A stretch of 64,000 nt of DNA, from contig NZ_JACOPP010000003.1 of assembly GCF_014287895.1 (NCBI RefSeq), forward strand, positions 1 to 64,000. Reading direction: 5' to 3'. Position numbers and translations under genes: made by a program. Below, in pieces: positions 57,121-64,000 of the stretch; positions within the stretch are counted from its first letter, which is position 1, and each line of letters opens with the position of its first letter. This DNA is from Lawsonibacter hominis (GTDB lineage: Bacteria > Bacillota > Clostridia > Oscillospirales > Oscillospiraceae). The notes beneath the pieces are model-generated. The model searched no databases. It saw nothing but the letters and a program-made list of their open reading frames with translations, and was not told the origin of the DNA.

Positions 57121-59406
57121 GTGAGATACGTGGGAAAAGACATCCCCCGCAACGACGGTTTTGACAAGGTGACCGGCCGGGGCGTGTTTACGTTTGACGT
57201 ACATCTGCCCCGGATGCTCCATGGCAAGATCCTCCGCAGCCCCTACGCCCATGCGAAGGTCCTCTCCATCGACACCAGCGCGGCCGAGGCCCTGCCCGGC
57301 GTGCGCGCGGTGTGCACCTTTGAAAATACCACCGCCAAGCTGTGGAACGGCGCGGCCCCCATGTTCATCACTCCGCTGCCCCATAAGCCGGTGCTGGATC
57401 AGACCATCTTTACCGGCGAACCCAAGTACATCGGCGACGAAGTGGCCGGCGTGGCCGCGGATACGGAGGAGATCGCCGCCCAGGCGGTAAAGCTCATCCG
57501 GGTCGAGTGGCAGCAGCTGCCTGCCGTCTACGACCCTCTGGAGGCCGTCAAGCCCGACGCCCCTCAGGTCCAGCCCCGGTTTGCCAATCCGGAATACAAC
57601 AACATCTGCGGCGGTCCGGTCATCCTCACCTTTGGCGGCGATCCCGACGAGGCGTTCAAGCACTGCGACGAGGTGGTGGAGTATCGGGTGAAGCTGCCCC
57701 GGGTCAAGCAGGCGCAGATGGAGACCCACGGCGCCGTGGCTTCCTATTGTCCCGACGGCAGACTGGACGTGATCTCCACCACCCAGGCCCCTTATCCCAC
57801 CAAAATGATCCTCGCCGAAGCCCTGGACCTGCCCGTCAGCAAGGTCACGGTACGCAACCCCCCTTATGTGGGCGGCGGCTTTGGCGTGCGGATCGGCCTG
57901 TCCGGCAAGGCCGAGATCCTGGCGGCGGCGCTGTCGATGAAGTGCGGCCGTCCGGTCAAGCTGATCTACACCCGCGAGGAAGACTTTACCTGCTCCGATT
58001 CCCGCCACGGCGGCTATCTGGAGTGCCGCCTGGGCGCCCGAAAGGACGGCGCCTTTGTGGCGCTGGACACACGGGCGTGGCTGAACACCGGCGCTTACGC
58101 CACCTTTGGCACCGACTTGGTGGGCGTCTGCGGTGCCTGCGGTACGGCGGGCGCCTACGTGATTCCCAACTTCCGCTACACCGGCTGGCCGGTCTATACC
58201 AACCAGATGACGGCCGGCGCCATGCGCGGCTTCGGCTCCCCCCAGGGAAACGCCGTGGTGGAGCCCGCCATCGAGCTCATGGCCCAGAGGCTGGGGATGG
58301 ACTCCATCGAGCTGCGCAAGAAAAACTCCACCCGCGAGGACACCCGAAACTGGTTCCCATTCCCGCCGGGCTCCTGCGGCACCAACGAGTGCCTGGATCG
58401 GGCGGCCGCCGCTATCCAGTGGAACGAAAAGCACGGCCGGGCCGCTCAGCAGACCGGTCCGGTCCGCAGGGGGGTGGGGATCTCCGCCGGTACGCACGTG
58501 AGCAACGCGGCTCCGTTCTGTGTGGACTATAATACGGTGCTCCTCCGCATCGAGCGGGACGGCACCCTCTTCGTGAACAGCGCCATTCCGGAGATCGGCC
58601 CCGGTTCCACCACCGCGTGCCTCCAGGTGGCCAGCGACCTCATCGGGGTCCCTTTCCAGAATGCGGTCATGAAGTTTGGCGACACGGACGCCGCCGCCTT
58701 CGACATCGGCAGCCATGCCACCCGGACGCTCTACACCGTCAGCTACGTCATGGCCGACGCGGCCAAGGAGCTGCGCCGGGATATCTTCACCTGGGTGGGC
58801 CGGCACCTGGACCTGGACCCCGGGAGCCTAGAGCTGGACGACGGCATAATTACCAGCGGCGGCAAGCCCGTGTCCACCCTGGCGGAGATGGCTTCCGCCG
58901 CCCACCTGGAGGGCAAGCAGTTCATGGCCTCCTCCTGCAAGGTGCCGCCCAACTGCCTGCCCTTCTACGCCCAGGCCGCAGAGGTGGAGGTGGACCTGGA
59001 GACCGGCATGGTCAAGGTGCTCAAGGTGGCCGCTGCCCACGACGTGGGCAGGGCCGTAAATCCCCGCCTGTGCAAGGGGCAGATTGAGGGGGGCGTGCTC
59101 CAGGGCGTGGGCTATGCAGTCCGCGAGGAGATGACCTATGTGGAAGGGAAGGGGTTTTATAACAAGGGCTTTCACAGCTATATGCTTCCCACCGCTGACG
59201 ACCGCCCCGAGATCGAGTCGATCCTGGTGGAAAACCCGGACCCCTCCGGCGTGTTTGGTATCATCGGCATCGGAGAGTGCGGCGTAAATCCCACGCTGGC
59301 CGCCATTGGCAACGCGGTGGAGGATGCCACCGGCGTCCGCTTCCATGAGTTTCCCTTGACGCCGGGCCGGGTGCTGGCCGGGTTGAAGGCCGCCGGGAAG
59401 GTCTGA
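57121..59406 (+). CDS. Molybdenum hydroxylase, molybdopterin-binding large subunit
   Basis: 761 residues from the GTG at 57121; a TTG at 57115 is nearly as good, both behind GGAGGGGAG. An Ald_Xan_dh N-terminal domain (about 18-125; GRGVFTFDVHLPRMLHGKILRSPYAHA) precedes the molybdopterin domain: NPPYVGGGFGVRIG near 247, TAGAMRGFGSPQGN near 363 and the catalytic Glu block GIGECGVNPTLAAIGNAVEDA near 715. It hydroxylates a heteroaromatic or aldehyde carbon using water. Purines, nicotinate or an aldehyde are all possible. No purine-ring genes or maturation genes are in view. The xdh name is therefore generic. Confidence 0.88.
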   Translation: MRYVGKDIPRNDGFDKVTGRGVFTFDVHLPRMLHGKILRSPYAHAKVLSIDTSAAEALPGVRAVCTFENTTAKLWNGAAPMFITPLPHKPVLDQTIFTGEPKYIGDEVAGVAADTEEIAAQAVKLIRVEWQQLPAVYDPLEAVKPDAPQVQPRFANPEYNNICGGPVILTFGGDPDEAFKHCDEVVEYRVKLPRVKQAQMETHGAVASYCPDGRLDVISTTQAPYPTKMILAEALDLPVSKVTVRNPPYVGGGFGVRIGLSGKAEILAAALSMKCGRPVKLIYTREEDFTCSDSRHGGYLECRLGARKDGAFVALDTRAWLNTGAYATFGTDLVGVCGACGTAGAYVIPNFRYTGWPVYTNQMTAGAMRGFGSPQGNAVVEPAIELMAQRLGMDSIELRKKNSTREDTRNWFPFPPGSCGTNECLDRAAAAIQWNEKHGRAAQQTGPVRRGVGISAGTHVSNAAPFCVDYNTVLLRIERDGTLFVNSAIPEIGPGSTTACLQVASDLIGVPFQNAVMKFGDTDAAAFDIGSHATRTLYTVSYVMADAAKELRRDIFTWVGRHLDLDPGSLELDDGIITSGGKPVSTLAEMASAAHLEGKQFMASSCKVPPNCLPFYAQAAEVEVDLETGMVKVLKVAAAHDVGRAVNPRLCKGQIEGGVLQGVGYAVREEMTYVEGKGFYNKGFHSYMLPTADDRPEIESILVENPDPSGVFGIIGIGECGVNPTLAAIGNAVEDATGVRFHEFPLTPGRVLAGLKAAGKV

Positions 59407-59506
59407 CCCGGTTCGCCGTTCAAGCAAGCACGGATGCGAACGAGCCTCCTCGGCCTAAGGGCGCCTCGGCCGGGGGCGGGGGATGATTTGGTTCCCTTTT
59501 TATTCC

Positions 59507-59552
59507 AAAAGCGATGACTGTCCGGAAAACCGCTCGGATGGCCATCGCTTTT
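59507..59552. terminator. Bidirectional terminator after the hydroxylase genes
   Basis: AAAAGCGATG and CATCGCTTTT are perfect 10-bp inverted arms, with an internal loop. A and T tracts suit both converging transcripts. Confidence 0.75.
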
Positions 59553-59659
59553 GTCGTTTCTAACTGTGTGCCGGCCGATTCGTATGATATACGAAAAAGG
59601 CCGCTTGCGTTTCTCCGTTCCGATTTGGAACGAAGGGAAGCTATGAGATCCGGGCCCGG

Positions 59660-61564
59660 TTACGAACGGTATGGCTGATCCAACTTGCGCCAAAGGGTCG
59701 ATCTGCTGATGTGAAGGTAGGAGCATAGCTTGTCCTTGTCCCCGCCAAAGCGCTCCAAGAGGAAGGCGATGTAATGGCGTTCCAGCGCCTTGAGGTCGTC
59801 TGTAAGCGGCGCGGTATATTGCGCATGCAGATCCGAATGCCCCTTTTGCTGCATCATCCGGGCTAAAAACGCACGATCCAATCGATAATCCCTGCACAGC
59901 AGCACCACGCGTTCGGCAAAATTCCGTAGTTCCCGGATATTTCCCGGCCAATCGTAATCCAGGATCGGCTCAAAAACGGACATGTCGTCCCAAAACACGG
60001 CCCGTTTCTCCTGCTCGGAAACTTCCGCCAAAAAGCTGGTAAACAGCGGAACGATGTCTTCCCTGCGTCTGCGCAGGGGGGGAATGTCCAGCTCCAACAG
60101 CGCTAAACGATAGTAGAGATCCTCGCGAAACTTCTTTTGCTGGACCATCTCGAGCAGATCCCGGTTGGTAGCCGCAATGATCCGCACGTCCACAGGGATA
60201 ATCCGGCTTCCGCCCACCCGCATGACTTCTTTTTCCTGCAGTACGCGAAGCAATTTAGCCTGAAGAGAAAGCGGAAGCTCCCCCACCTCGTCCAGAAAAA
60301 GGCTTCCATGATGGGCCAGTTCGAACAGGCCCTGCTTCCCGCCGGGGAGCGCACCGGTAAAGGCGCCCTTTTCGTAGCCGAACAGTTCACTTTCTATCAG
60401 GTTTTCATTAAAAGTCGCGCAATTGATTGCAAGGAAAGGGCCGTCGGCCCGCAGGCTTTCATTATGAATACTGGAGGCGATGACTTCTTTTCCAGTGCCG
60501 GTCTCGCCCCTTAGAAGAATCGTGCCGTTGCTCTTCGCATAGCGCTTGGCCATTTCTACAAGCTGTATGGATACCGGATCACGGCAGACGATGTCTTGAA
60601 AAAAGGTCTTTGCCGTTAACCCCCGCTCCCGGTTCTGCCTGCGGATTGACAACTCCATCTTTTCTACGTCGTTGGCATTGCTGAGGACAAAGGCGTACAT
60701 GCGCTCTTCGCCCACCACCCGGGGGATGACGCTGACTACATAACGTTTGCCGCGAATATCCGCCAGCTGGTTGGCCGGGAGTTCCAGCAGCAGGGGCAGT
60801 TCCATGCCGAACAGTTCCTGTACCTGATTGCAGGGTTCGCGTTTTAGCAGAAGACGCTCGGCCTGAAGGTTGCAGCTTTTGATTTTTCCGGTCTCATCCG
60901 CTATAATGACAGCCTCTGCGATAATATTTGTGATAACGGAGATGAAACGATCCTGCGCCCGCTCTTTCAGCGTCATTTCCGTCATATAGCGTGCTTCTTC
61001 GATCGTATTGCGATAGGAACGTTCATCGATCACAAAGTTCCGGCTGGGCAATCCAAGACGTTTTGCAATCATGATCGGCTCCACGTCTCCGATCACAAGA
61101 TCCAGCTTTCCCTGCCCCCAGAGCTGACGGATTTCCTGCTCCACCGAAGCGCGGTCATAGAACCGGTAAAAGCTTAATTCGTAATCCCCCAGGAACAGCT
61201 GAGCCCGCTGCTCCTGCTGCTCCTGTCCGGGCGTGTAGGAGCCGATCTCAAAAATACAGATCTTGCGGTACCCATCCGCTACGCATTCCTTCAATAGGGT
61301 CAAGATGGCGTACAGCCCGTAATTTAATTCAAAGATCGGGACCGGGATACGATTGACATAAAGATATTGCGCCAGGCTGCCCCGCGTGAGGATCCCATAA
61401 ATATCGGTTTCCTGGAGCGCCTCCCGTACTTGCCGGAGCAATTCGGGACACGGGCTGGACCGGATAAATTTATAAATGTAGGGCTGTAGTGCCCGAAAGG
61501 ACACCATATTGTCCACACCGTCCGGGGCTACGACAAGAAATTGCTTATCTGATCTCTGATCCAT
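59660..61564 (-). CDS. Sigma-54-dependent activator with PrpR-type sensor
   Basis: 634 residues from the ATG at 61564 with GGGAGGG upstream. The N-terminal PrpR_N domain (about 10-185; [12 protein letters not shown], then [14 protein letters not shown]) is followed by a PAS-like domain (about 205-300). The AAA+ domain (about 325-550) has Walker A GETGTGKE, the sigma-54-contact loop GAFTGA, and Walker [12 protein letters not shown] Fis-type HTH closes it (about 585-630; [16 protein letters not shown]). It hydrolyses ATP to open promoters held by sigma-54 polymerase. It diverges from an operon with a sigma-54 promoter and a palindrome in between. Confidence 0.93.
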   Translation of the reverse strand: MDQRSDKQFLVVAPDGVDNMVSFRALQPYIYKFIRSSPCPELLRQVREALQETDIYGILTRGSLAQYLYVNRIPVPIFELNYGLYAILTLLKECVADGYRKICIFEIGSYTPGQEQQEQRAQLFLGDYELSFYRFYDRASVEQEIRQLWGQGKLDLVIGDVEPIMIAKRLGLPSRNFVIDERSYRNTIEEARYMTEMTLKERAQDRFISVITNIIAEAVIIADETGKIKSCNLQAERLLLKREPCNQVQELFGMELPLLLELPANQLADIRGKRYVVSVIPRVVGEERMYAFVLSNANDVEKMELSIRRQNRERGLTAKTFFQDIVCRDPVSIQLVEMAKRYAKSNGTILLRGETGTGKEVIASSIHNESLRADGPFLAINCATFNENLIESELFGYEKGAFTGALPGGKQGLFELAHHGSLFLDEVGELPLSLQAKLLRVLQEKEVMRVGGSRIIPVDVRIIAATNRDLLEMVQQKKFREDLYYRLALLELDIPPLRRRREDIVPLFTSFLAEVSEQEKRAVFWDDMSVFEPILDYDWPGNIRELRNFAERVVLLCRDYRLDRAFLARMMQQKGHSDLHAQYTAPLTDDLKALERHYIAFLLERFGGDKDKLCSYLHISRSTLWRKLDQPYRS

Positions 61565-61635
61565 TGCATGCGTTCCCTCCCCGCTTTCCATTTTACCACA
61601 GCTGTTTTGAAAATGAAATCTAAAATTTCATAATT

Positions 61636-61662
61636 GAAACAACGCTTCCACGGCGTTGTTTC
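61636..61662. promoter_or_regulatory. Upstream activator palindrome
   Basis: GAAACAACGC (61636-61645) and GCGTTGTTTC (61653-61662) are perfect 10-bp inverted arms with a 7-base spacer. It lies about 75 bases before the sigma-54 promoter and about 72 bases from the activator start, as enhancer sites usually do. The Fis-type activator next door is its natural binder. Confidence 0.75.
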
Positions 61663-61736
61663 CCGACCCCGGCGGGACTCGGACCGACCCGTTGCGCCGG
61701 AAGCGTTTGCACGCCGCAGTCCGCCTTTGTCACTGT

Positions 61737-61752
61737 TGGCATGCAGTTTGCT
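61737..61752 (+). promoter_or_regulatory. Sigma-54 (-24/-12) promoter
   Basis: TGGCATG-CAGT-TTGCT matches the TGGCACG-N4-TTGCW consensus at all but one base, with GG and GC ten bases apart. Transcription should begin near 61764, about 55 bases before the Dabb gene. Confidence 0.85.
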
Positions 61753-61818
61753 TTTATAAAAAACGAGACGCGCATCTCAAGCAATTCCCCATCGCTGCCA
61801 AGAAAACGAGGAGGCCCG

Positions 61819-62139
61819 ATGATCCACTATCTGCTGTTGAAATTTAAACCAGGCTTTTTTTCCGACGAGGTCTTTTCCATGGCCGTCGAAGTTTTTACCG
61901 GCATCGGTAAAGCACTGGCGGGGATCGAAGATGTCCAGGTCAGCCGGAACTGCATTCCCCGGGATACCAACGCAGACCTGCTGGTACGTATGACATTGGA
62001 GGGGCACGAGGCGCTGGAGGCCTACCTGGAGCATCCGCTCCACCGTAGCTTTGCAGAGGAGATCGAGCCCTGTATATCCCGGCGCCTAACATTTGATTGC
62101 ATGGAAATGGAAAGATTGGAAAGGAGAGAGACATCTTGA
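61819..62139 (+). CDS. Dabb-domain (stress-responsive A/B barrel) protein
   Basis: 106 residues from the ATG at 61819 with GAGGAGG. A single dimeric alpha/beta barrel: MIHYLLLKFKPGF at the start and YLEHPLHRSFAEEIEP near 75, both typical of the Dabb family. Such proteins are small isomerase or cyclase-like folds; the catalytic role is unknown. It is the first gene of the sigma-54 operon and overlaps the next by four bases. Confidence 0.85.
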   Translation: MIHYLLLKFKPGFFSDEVFSMAVEVFTGIGKALAGIEDVQVSRNCIPRDTNADLLVRMTLEGHEALEAYLEHPLHRSFAEEIEPCISRRLTFDCMEMERLERRETS

Positions 62140-62405
62140 TCAATGCGGTTCTTATGGCGTCAAACGACGATGTGGTTACCGTTACCCAGGCTGTACCCGC
62201 CGGCGGAGAGATCTGCTATCAGCGGGAGGGTGAGACATTTTCCCTTGCCGCCGCCACCGACGTACCCCTCTACCACAAGGCGGCCCTGCGGGATCTGGCG
62301 GAGGGAAGCTCCGTCATCAAGTATGGCGAGCATATCGGCCACGCCACCCGGCCCATCGGCCGTGGGGAACACGTCCACACGCAGAATCTGAGTAGTACAC
62401 TCTGA
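62136..62405 (+). CDS. UxaA-family dehydratase, small SAF-domain subunit
   Basis: 89 residues starting at the TTG at 62136, with GGAGAGAG before it. It is a SAF domain (EGETFSLAAATDVPLYHKAALRDLAEG, then VIKYGEHIGHATRPI), the N-terminal part of altronate/galactarate dehydratases, here as a separate protein. The His of GEHIGHATRPI is part of the family's active-site tail. It should pair with the next gene product. The same split is found in sulfolactate sulfo-lyase SuyA/SuyB, so the substrate is not certain. Confidence 0.85.
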   Translation: MINAVLMASNDDVVTVTQAVPAGGEICYQREGETFSLAAATDVPLYHKAALRDLAEGSSVIKYGEHIGHATRPIGRGEHVHTQNLSSTL

Positions 62406-62423
62406 GGGGGGGAGGGGATCGGC

Positions 62424-63581
62424 ATGCATTTTATGGGATATCGCCGCACGGATGGCCACGTAGGCATCCGCAACCACGTGGTGGTCATGCCGGGCTGCAT
62501 ATGCTCGGCTGGAGCAGCCAGGAAGATCTGTGAGAAGAGCGGGGCCACCTATCTCTATAATCCCAACGGCTGTGCTCAAGATGCTAGGGACACCGCCATG
62601 ACCCTGGAGATCCTGTCTGGCCTCATCGCCAACGGCAATGTGTACGGGGCCCTCATTGTGGGGCTGGGCTGTGAAAGCATCCAGGAGGCCCGGTACATGG
62701 AGGCCATCCGGAAAAAGACCGATAAACCCGTCCGCTATATCAGCATCCAGAAGGAGGGAGGCCTGGGGCGCACGGTGGCCCATGGCCTGGAACTGGTGGC
62801 GCAACTCCAGCAGGAGGCCCGGGCCTGCCGGCGGGAGAGTTGCGATATAAGCGAACTCATCGTGGGCCTGGAGTGCGGTGGCTCCGACCCCACCTCTGGC
62901 TTTTCCATCAACGTGGTGCTGGGCAATACCTCCGACCGCCTGGTAGATCTGGGGGGCACCACCATCCTATGCGAGACGCCGGAGGCCATCGGGGCAGAGA
63001 ATATCCTCAAACGCCGGGGCTGTACCCCCCAGGTGGGGCAGCAGCTCTATGACGCCGTGCTGGCCAATGAACGCCGCCACCTGGAAGCCGGCGAGGATAT
63101 CCGCAATGTAAACCCCTCCCCCGGTAATAAGGCTGGTGGTCTCACCACCTTGGAAGAAAAGTCCATCGGGTGCGTCCACAAGAGCGGTACCAGGCCCTTC
63201 CAGGCGGTTTACAGCTACGGGCAGATGGTGGACAAGAAGGGCTTAGTATTCATGGACGGCACCGCCTACGACGTGGCATCCACCATGTCCCTTATTGCCG
63301 GCGGGGCCCAGTTGGTAGTGTTCACCACCGGCCTGGGTACCCCCGTTGGCAGTGCCATCGCCCCCGTCCTCAAGGCCACCGGAAATGGACATACCGCCCA
63401 GTGGCTGGAGGACATCATCGACTTCGACAGTAGCGCCAGCATCACCGGTGAGAAGACGGTGGAAGCTCTAGGGGATGAGTTGCTGAAGTATATCTGCCGT
63501 GTGTGCGACGGCGAGCTGGTCAAGGCGGAGATCAACGGCATCTCCGACATGGCCATCGATCAAATGGGCAGTTACTGCTAA
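62424..63581 (+). CDS. UxaA-family dehydratase, large subunit
   Basis: 385 residues from the ATG at 62424. It matches the C-terminal catalytic domain of altronate/galactarate dehydratase: GYRRTDGHVGIRNHVVVMPG at the start, NPNGCAQD near 48, GLECGGSDPTSGFSIN near 149 and the metal-site region with FTTGLGTPVGSAIAPVLK near 298. With the small subunit it should remove water from a sugar acid, giving a 2-keto-3-deoxy acid. The KDG-type permease after it supports a sugar-acid role over sulfolactate. Confidence 0.88.
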   Translation: MHFMGYRRTDGHVGIRNHVVVMPGCICSAGAARKICEKSGATYLYNPNGCAQDARDTAMTLEILSGLIANGNVYGALIVGLGCESIQEARYMEAIRKKTDKPVRYISIQKEGGLGRTVAHGLELVAQLQQEARACRRESCDISELIVGLECGGSDPTSGFSINVVLGNTSDRLVDLGGTTILCETPEAIGAENILKRRGCTPQVGQQLYDAVLANERRHLEAGEDIRNVNPSPGNKAGGLTTLEEKSIGCVHKSGTRPFQAVYSYGQMVDKKGLVFMDGTAYDVASTMSLIAGGAQLVVFTTGLGTPVGSAIAPVLKATGNGHTAQWLEDIIDFDSSASITGEKTVEALGDELLKYICRVCDGELVKAEINGISDMAIDQMGSYC

Positions 63582-63634
63582 GTTCCCTGAAAATTTATAC
63601 TGTCTGCAAAGGACTTTAGAGAGGAGAGCAAGCT

Positions 63635-64000
63635 ATGAAAATCCTGAAAACCATACAAAAGGTCCCCGGTGGTCTGATGGTTGTCCCTCTATTCTTGGGC
63701 GCTATCGTTAATCTGGTATTTCCTCAGTTTCTGGATCTGGGTGGCATGACCACCGCCACATTCAAATCCGGAGCCTCTGCTTTTATCGGAGCCAGCCTGA
63801 TGTGCGTGGGCTCTCAGATTACCGTCACCCGGGTGGGCGAGCCCCTCAAGCGGGGTGCAGTGTTGCTAATCGCCAAGTTCCTGGCCGGCTTCGTGCCCAC
63901 CGTCATCGCCAACATGATTTGGGGCCCCGCCGGCGTGCTGGGGATTACCCCTCTAATGCTCCTGGCCGCCGTCACCAACAGCAACGGGGGTATGTACCTG
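63635..64000 (+). CDS. kdgT: 2-keto-3-deoxygluconate permease, 5' part
   Basis: The ATG at 63635 follows GAGGAGAG; 122 codons are visible before the window edge. It resembles KdgT: PGGLMVVPLFLGAIVN near residue 11, a run of membrane helices, and AAVTNSNGGMYL, which matches the family AAMDMTNGGLYA block. It imports 2-keto-3-deoxygluconate or a similar acid with protons. It is the fourth gene of the sigma-54 operon. An aldolase and kinase would be expected just beyond the window. Confidence 0.85.
   Translation, partial: MKILKTIQKVPGGLMVVPLFLGAIVNLVFPQFLDLGGMTTATFKSGASAFIGASLMCVGSQITVTRVGEPLKRGAVLLIAKFLAGFVPTVIANMIWGPAGVLGITPLMLLAAVTNSNGGMYL

Noticed and set aside
57121..59406. Firm call as xanthine dehydrogenase
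   Set aside because: The three-subunit layout is shared by many molybdenum hydroxylases. No purine pathway genes flank it, so only the enzyme class is claimed.
62136..63581. Sulfolactate sulfo-lyase SuyAB
   Set aside because: The split gene layout matches, but the KDG permease and activator context favour a sugar acid. No sulfonate genes are in view.
1..64000. tRNA, rRNA, CRISPR arrays and phage genes
   Set aside because: None were found on reading either strand. Repeats seen are short operators, hairpins and one Thr-Pro coding repeat.

Overview
The window is a high-GC Firmicutes chromosome. The closest fit is a butyrate-forming gut Oscillospiraceae of the Intestinimonas / Flavonifractor / Lawsonibacter type. 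The grounds are GC-rich codon use, AGGAGG-type ribosome sites with TTG and GTG starts, a gdpP-rplI-dnaB block, pyruvate phosphate dikinase, and a fructoselysine operon built like the one reported for Intestinimonas. Species is inference. I see no rRNA, tRNA or CRISPR array.

Layout. 1-2.7 kb is the worn edge of an integrative element: the 5' end of an IS3-type orfA, a broken MobP3 relaxase, a small element gene and a sigma-region-4 protein. 2.9-9.7 kb holds an MgtC-like protein and a leftward phnD-phnC-phnE-phnE-5'-nucleotidase operon. Its RpiR-family regulator lies next door, and an 11-bp-arm palindrome sits on the operon promoter. 10.2-18.6 kb is the fructoselysine locus: two GntR/UTRA regulators, a complete PotABCD-type ABC importer, then FrlB deglycase, FrlC epimerase and FrlD kinase. 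18.8-22.6 kb carries trmO and ppdK. 22.6-26.9 kb has two gene relics, then a promoter, a cyclic-di-GMP-I riboswitch, a membrane GGDEF protein and a membrane EAL protein.

27-41 kb is mostly housekeeping: DUF1836, DegV, prmA, a calcineurin-like phosphatase, an ABC-F protein, a MATE exporter, metG, a cation/proton antiporter behind a fluoride riboswitch, tatD with its radical SAM partner, and an amidase. 41-50.6 kb is a leftward block: gdpP, a lipoprotein, rplI, dnaB, tilS, hpt, ftsH, a macro-domain gene and a tiny membrane ORF. 50.7-54.8 kb has ilvE, a lipoprotein metallopeptidase, an RluA-type pseudouridine synthase and a nitroreductase. 54.9-59.4 kb pairs a ModE-like HTH protein with a three-subunit molybdenum hydroxylase. 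59.6-64 kb has a PrpR-type sigma-54 activator diverging from a Dabb / split UxaA / KdgT sugar-acid operon that has a near-perfect -24/-12 promoter and an upstream palindrome. KdgT runs off the window.

How it fits together. The window shows several small-molecule control circuits beside the genes they should control: Amadori products (GntR), cyclic di-GMP (riboswitch in front of a synthase/hydrolase pair), fluoride (riboswitch in front of an antiporter), molybdenum (ModE-like), sugar acids (sigma-54) and cyclic di-AMP (GdpP). The most interesting units are the fructoselysine operon with a Pot-type importer, the two riboswitches, the sigma-54 module, and an ABC-F protein with one intact and one decayed ATP site.
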